NCBI RefSeq assembly: GCF_003402475.1
Contig: NZ_BFAB01000006.1
Span: 1-64,000, forward strand
Direction: 5' to 3'
DNA: 64,000 nucleotides
From: Mycobacterium sp. MFM001
Lineage (GTDB): Bacteria > Actinomycetota > Actinomycetes > Mycobacteriales > Mycobacteriaceae
Shown: piece by piece, positions 60,649 to 64,000 of the stretch
Layout of the letters: each line of letters starts with the position of its first letter
How positions within the stretch are numbered: position 1 is the stretch's first letter
Made by a program: the position numbers and the translations under genes
The notes under the pieces: model-generated
Seen by the model: the letters and a program-made list of their open reading frames with translations, nothing else
Told to the model about the DNA's origin: nothing
Databases searched by the model: none

Positions 60649-61401
60649 ATGAGCGGCCATTCCAAGTGGGCCACCACCAAGCACAAGAAGGCCGTCATCG
60701 ATGCGCGCCGCGGGAAGAACTTCGCCCGGCTGATCAAGAACATCGAGGTCGCGGCCCGGGTCGGTGGCGGTGATCCGGCGGGCAACCCCACGCTGTACGA
60801 CGCCATCCAGAAGGCGAAAAAGAGCTCGGTACCCAACGACAACATCGAGCGGGCCCGCAAGCGGGGTGCCGGCGAGGAGGCCGGCGGCGCCGACTACCAG
60901 ACCATCACCTACGAGGGCTACGGCCCCAACGGCGTGGCGGTGCTGATCGAATGCCTGACCGACAACCGCAACCGGGCCGCCAGCGAGGTGCGGGTCGCCA
61001 TGACCCGCAACGGCGGCAACATGGCCGACCCCGGGTCGGTGTCCTACCTGTTTGCCCGCAAAGGCGTGGTCACGCTGGACAAGAACGGGCTGACCGAGGA
61101 CGACGTGCTGGCGGCGGTGCTCGATGCCGGCGCCGAGGACGTCAACGACCTCGGCGACAGCTTCGAGATCATCACCGAGCCGGGCGATCTGGTGGCAGTG
61201 CGCACGGCGCTGCAGGACGCCGGCATCGACTACGACTCTGCGGAGGCGGGATTTCAGCCGTCGGTCACCGTCCCCCTCGACGCAGAGGGCGCGCGCAAGG
61301 TGATGAAACTGGTCGACGCGCTCGAAGAGAGCGACGACGTGCAGGACGTCTACACCAACGCCGACATCCCCGACGAAATCCTGGCCCAGATCGAGGCATG
61401 A
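60649..61401 (+). CDS. yebC: YebC/TACO1 family protein
   Basis: The 250-residue product begins [20 protein letters not shown], the YebC hallmark, with [52 protein letters not shown] and [20 protein letters not shown]. YebC proteins are cytosolic; both transcription-regulator and translation-factor roles (helping proline-rich stretches) have been reported. A good GACAAGAGG site precedes the ATG. It is upstream of ruvC in many bacteria, including M. tuberculosis (Rv2603c). Confidence 0.95.
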   Translation: MSGHSKWATTKHKKAVIDARRGKNFARLIKNIEVAARVGGGDPAGNPTLYDAIQKAKKSSVPNDNIERARKRGAGEEAGGADYQTITYEGYGPNGVAVLIECLTDNRNRAASEVRVAMTRNGGNMADPGSVSYLFARKGVVTLDKNGLTEDDVLAAVLDAGAEDVNDLGDSFEIITEPGDLVAVRTALQDAGIDYDSAEAGFQPSVTVPLDAEGARKVMKLVDALEESDDVQDVYTNADIPDEILAQIEA

Positions 61402-61454
61402 CGCGGGGCGGGCTCTTCCCGCGTGTCCTACCGGCCGCTGTCGGTCCCGCCCAG

Positions 61455-61477
61455 TAGGGTATCGAACAACCGTTCGG
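61455..61477 (+). promoter_or_regulatory. SOS box and -10 element of ruvCAB
   Basis: TCGAAC-AACC-GTTCGG (61462-61477) matches the mycobacterial LexA box TCGAAC-N4-GTTCGA with one mismatch. TAGGGT (61455-61460) is a -10 element just upstream, so LexA would cover the transcription start. The GTG of ruvC is 17 bp downstream. Confidence 0.85.
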
Positions 61478-61494
61478 CATCGAGGGAGCGTGGC

Positions 61495-62049
61495 GTGCGC
61501 GTGATGGGCGTCGACCCGGGACTGACCCGCTGCGGGCTGTCGGTGGTCGAAAGCGGCCGGGGCCGGCAGATCGTCGCCCTGGACGTCGACGTCGTGCGCA
61601 CCCCGGCCGACCAGTCGCTGCCGAACCGGCTGCTGACCATCAGCGAGCACGTCGAGCACTGGCTGGACACCCACCATCCCGAGGTGATTGCCATCGAGCG
61701 GGTGTTCTCCCAGCAGAACGTGTCGACGGTGATGGGCACCGCGCAGGCCGGCGGCGTGATTGCATTGGCGGCCGCCAAGCGCGGCATCGCCGTGCACTTC
61801 CACACGCCGTCCGAGGTGAAGGCCGCGGTCACCGGCAACGGCGGCGCGGGTAAGACGCAAGTCACCGCGATGGTCACCAGAATCCTTGGGCTGCAAGCCA
61901 AACCGACGCCCGCGGATGCCGCCGACGCGCTGGCGCTGGCCATCTGCCACTGCTGGCGCGCGCCGATGATCGCCCGGATGGCGCAAGCCGAAGCGGCAGC
62001 GGCCCAGCAGCGCAAGAAATTCGCCGCGAAAGTCAAGGCCGCAACATGA
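61495..62049 (+). CDS. ruvC: Crossover junction endodeoxyribonuclease RuvC
   Basis: GTG 61495 ([14 protein letters not shown]) follows a GAGGGAG site and gives 184 residues, near the usual 188. The catalytic acids are in [10 protein letters not shown] (Asp), [15 protein letters not shown] (Glu), and [13 protein letters not shown] (Asp pair). RuvC resolves Holliday junctions held by RuvAB. An SOS box precedes it. Coupled to ruvA by ATGA. Corresponds to Rv2594c. Confidence 0.96.
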   Translation: MRVMGVDPGLTRCGLSVVESGRGRQIVALDVDVVRTPADQSLPNRLLTISEHVEHWLDTHHPEVIAIERVFSQQNVSTVMGTAQAGGVIALAAAKRGIAVHFHTPSEVKAAVTGNGGAGKTQVTAMVTRILGLQAKPTPADAADALALAICHCWRAPMIARMAQAEAAAAQQRKKFAAKVKAAT

Positions 62050-62624
62050 TCGCCTCGGTGCGCGGGGAAGTGCTCGACGTGGCGCTGGACCACGTCGTCA
62101 TCGAGGCAGCCGGCGTCGGCTACAAGCTGATGGCGGCGCCGTCGACGCTGGCGACGCTGCGGGTCGGCAGCGAGGCACGGCTGATCACCGCGATGATCGT
62201 GCGCGAAGACTCGATGACGCTCTACGGCTTTCCCGACGCGGACACCCGCGACCTGTTCCTGACGTTGCTGGGGGTCTCCGGCGTCGGGCCCAAGATCGCG
62301 CTGGCCACGCTCGCGGTCTACGGCGCGCCGGCGCTGCGGCAGGCCCTTGCCGACGGCGACGTCACCGCGCTGACCCGGGTGCCCGGCATCGGCAAGCGCG
62401 GCGCCGAGCGGATGGTGCTCGAGCTGCGCGACAAGATGGGCGCGATACCGACCGCAACGGTCAACGGTCACTCGGTCCGCGGTCCGGTAGTGGAAGCCCT
62501 TGTTGGACTTGGCTTTGCGGTCAAGCAGGCCGAGGAGGCCACCGACAAGGTGCTGGCGGGCGAACCGGAGGCCAGCACGTCGAATGCGCTGCGCGCGGCG
62601 CTGGTGATGCTGGGTAAGAAATGA
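62046..62624 (+). CDS. ruvA: Holliday junction DNA helicase subunit RuvA
   Basis: The 192-residue protein has the N-terminal OB domain ([39 protein letters not shown]), two helix-hairpin-helix motifs ([33 protein letters not shown]) and domain III ([17 protein letters not shown]). It binds four-way junctions and guides RuvB. ATG overlaps the ruvC stop, and its stop overlaps ruvB. Corresponds to Rv2593c. Confidence 0.97.
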   Translation: MIASVRGEVLDVALDHVVIEAAGVGYKLMAAPSTLATLRVGSEARLITAMIVREDSMTLYGFPDADTRDLFLTLLGVSGVGPKIALATLAVYGAPALRQALADGDVTALTRVPGIGKRGAERMVLELRDKMGAIPTATVNGHSVRGPVVEALVGLGFAVKQAEEATDKVLAGEPEASTSNALRAALVMLGKK

Positions 62625-63670
62625 GCGAGCCCGACGAACGCGAGGTGACGCCGGCGCTGACCGTCGGCGAGGGCGACGTCGACGCCAGCCTGCGACCGCG
62701 CTCGCTGCGCGAATTCATCGGCCAGCCGCGGGTCCGCGAACAACTGCAGCTGGTGATCGAAGGCGCCAAAAACCGCGGCGGCACACCGGATCACATCCTG
62801 TTGTCGGGCCCGCCGGGATTGGGCAAAACGTCGCTGGCGATGATCATCGCCGCCGAGCTCGGCTCGTCGCTGCGGGTGACGTCCGGGCCGGCGCTGGAAC
62901 GCGCCGGCGACTTGGCCGCGATGCTGTCCAACCTCGTCGAGCACGACGTGCTGTTCATCGACGAGATCCACCGCATCGCCCGGCCCGCCGAGGAGATGCT
63001 GTATCTGGCGATGGAGGACTTCCGCGTCGACGTCGTCGTCGGGAAAGGCCCTGGGGCGACGTCGATTCCGCTCGAGGTGGCACCGTTCACGTTGGTGGGC
63101 GCCACAACTCGCTCCGGCGCGCTGACCGGCCCGTTACGCGACCGGTTCGGGTTCACCGCGCACATGGATTTCTACGAGCCCGCCGAGCTGGAGCGGGTGC
63201 TTGCACGTTCGGCCGGGATCCTGGGCATCGAGCTGGGCGGCGAGGCGGCGTCGGAGATTGCGCGCCGCTCGCGGGGGACCCCGCGGATCGCCAACCGGCT
63301 GCTGCGCCGGGTGCGCGACTATGCCGAGGTTCGCGCCGACGGCGTGATCACCCGCGACGTCGCCAAGCAGGCGTTGGAGGTCTACGACGTCGACGAACTC
63401 GGGCTGGACCGGCTGGACCGCGCGGTGCTCTCGGCGCTGACCCGCAGCTTCGGCGGCGGCCCGGTCGGCGTGTCGACGCTGGCGGTGGCGGTCGGGGAGG
63501 AGGCCACCACCGTCGAGGAGGTGTGTGAGCCGTTTCTGGTGCGCGCGGGCATGATTGCGCGCACGCCGCGCGGCCGGGTGGCCACCGCGCAGGCCTGGAC
63601 GCATCTGGGCATGGCGCCGCCGGTCGGGGTGATGGGCCAACCGGGACTTTTCGACGAGGAGACGGATTGA
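62621..63670 (+). CDS. ruvB: Holliday junction DNA helicase subunit RuvB
   Basis: The 349-residue AAA+ motor has [20 protein letters not shown], Walker [16 protein letters not shown], Walker [12 protein letters not shown], sensor 1 [20 protein letters not shown] and the winged-helix C-terminus with [20 protein letters not shown]. It drives branch migration with RuvA. Its stop overlaps the following TTG start. Corresponds to Rv2592c. Confidence 0.97.
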   Translation: MSEPDEREVTPALTVGEGDVDASLRPRSLREFIGQPRVREQLQLVIEGAKNRGGTPDHILLSGPPGLGKTSLAMIIAAELGSSLRVTSGPALERAGDLAAMLSNLVEHDVLFIDEIHRIARPAEEMLYLAMEDFRVDVVVGKGPGATSIPLEVAPFTLVGATTRSGALTGPLRDRFGFTAHMDFYEPAELERVLARSAGILGIELGGEAASEIARRSRGTPRIANRLLRRVRDYAEVRADGVITRDVAKQALEVYDVDELGLDRLDRAVLSALTRSFGGGPVGVSTLAVAVGEEATTVEEVCEPFLVRAGMIARTPRGRVATAQAWTHLGMAPPVGVMGQPGLFDEETD

Positions 63671-64000
63671 TCACTGCCGCAATGGTTTTCGCTGCGCTGG
63701 CGGCGCTGTTACACGTCTACATCTTCGTCATGGAGTCGCTGCGGTGGACCGCGCCGCGGACACGTGCGACGTTCGGAACCACCCCCGAAGAGGCCGAGAC
63801 CACGAAGCTGCTTGCCTTCAACCAGGGTTTCTACAACCTGTTTCTGGCGGTCGTGACCGGCGTGGGCATCGTCGCGCTGGCGGTGGGCAGTACCGCGGTG
63901 GGGTCGGCATTGGTGTTCGCCGGCGTGGGCTCGATGGCGGCAGCAGCCGCCGTTTTGGTGGCTTCGGCGCCGGACAAAGCGCGTGCTGCGGCCATCCAGG
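63667..64000 (+). CDS. DUF1304-like membrane protein, 3' end outside window
   Basis: TTG 63667 overlaps the ruvB stop (TTGA); ATG 63682 is the other start. About 111 residues are visible, with three membrane segments ([60 protein letters not shown]) and the EESLRW-like MESLRW ... [11 protein letters not shown] pattern of DUF1304 proteins. Function unknown. Co-transcription with ruvCAB is likely, so it may also be SOS-induced. Confidence 0.8.
   Translation, partial: MITAAMVFAALAALLHVYIFVMESLRWTAPRTRATFGTTPEEAETTKLLAFNQGFYNLFLAVVTGVGIVALAVGSTAVGSALVFAGVGSMAAAAAVLVASAPDKARAAAIQ

Overview
The window is chromosomal DNA of a Mycobacterium, probably a slow grower; I cannot name the species. GC is high throughout. 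The right-hand 20 kb carries the mycobacterial order thrS, HIT phosphorylase, pgsA, patA, pimA, LemA/NUDIX protein, pdxS, tesB, pdxT, yebC, ruvC, ruvA, ruvB, which I recall as Rv2614c down to Rv2592c in M. tuberculosis. A 13E12-family HNH gene and UdgX also fit this genus. Most intergenic gaps are short, and many genes are joined by ATGA, GTGA or TGATG overlaps.

Layout. (1) 1-7.4 kb: the right part of an integrated phage-like element. It has a replication-type protein, small coupled genes including a NUMOD4 protein, a P27-type small terminase subunit, a HK97-fold major capsid protein, small head genes, and a tape-measure-like protein fused to a peptidoglycan peptidase domain. No large terminase, portal, protease, connector or tail-tube genes are visible. 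The element abuts the 3' end of tRNA-Val(GAC), in a Val-Cys-Gly-Val tRNA cluster that I recall as the phiRv2 integration neighbourhood of M. tuberculosis. (2) 8-15.5 kb: a vapBC pair, a proline-rich membrane protein, an enolase-superfamily enzyme, a GH15 glucan hydrolase and an RsbU-RsbW-RsbV fusion regulator. (3) 15.6-20.6 kb: a three-gene operon for a cytochrome b/molybdopterin fusion oxidoreductase, a lipoprotein, a hemerythrin-like protein and UdgX. (4) 20.7-27 kb: a TPP enzyme coupled to a giant FAD/Fe-S dehydrogenase, then a 13E12 gene with an SOS box over its start. (5) 27-32.5 kb: an SDR, an ArsR/SRPBCC/DinB-like operon, a STAS protein lacking the usual phospho-serine, a HAD phosphatase with DedA, and a lipoprotein.

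(6) 32.5-43 kb: aromatic catabolism. An IclR regulator lies next to an oppositely oriented five-gene operon (Rieske dioxygenase alpha and beta, a 70-residue protein, a diol dehydrogenase SDR, a class II aldolase-fold decarboxylase candidate). The pcaHGBDC protocatechuate operon lies nearby. A palindrome over the iclR start codon recurs in front of the dioxygenase operon, so one regulator probably controls both. The likely flow is an aromatic carboxylate to a cis-diol to protocatechuate to beta-ketoadipate. (7) 43-49.7 kb: a redox locus with a DUF2249-cupin protein, a methyltransferase, FdxA ferredoxin, a flavin oxidoreductase, cupin and DoxX-like genes, and two paralogous winged-helix regulators that share a cysteine signature like SufR. 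Inverted repeats lie in both divergent promoter regions. (8) 49.8-64 kb: thioesterase, thrS, phosphatidylinositol-mannoside synthesis, pyridoxal phosphate synthase, an ABC1 kinase-like protein, yebC, and ruvCAB behind a clear SOS box.

The most interesting candidates are the shared IclR palindrome, the locus bracketed by two SufR-like regulators, the cytochrome b/Mo fusion operon, and the tRNA-linked capsid-encoding element. Family assignments come from reading the translations and from memory; no database search was possible.
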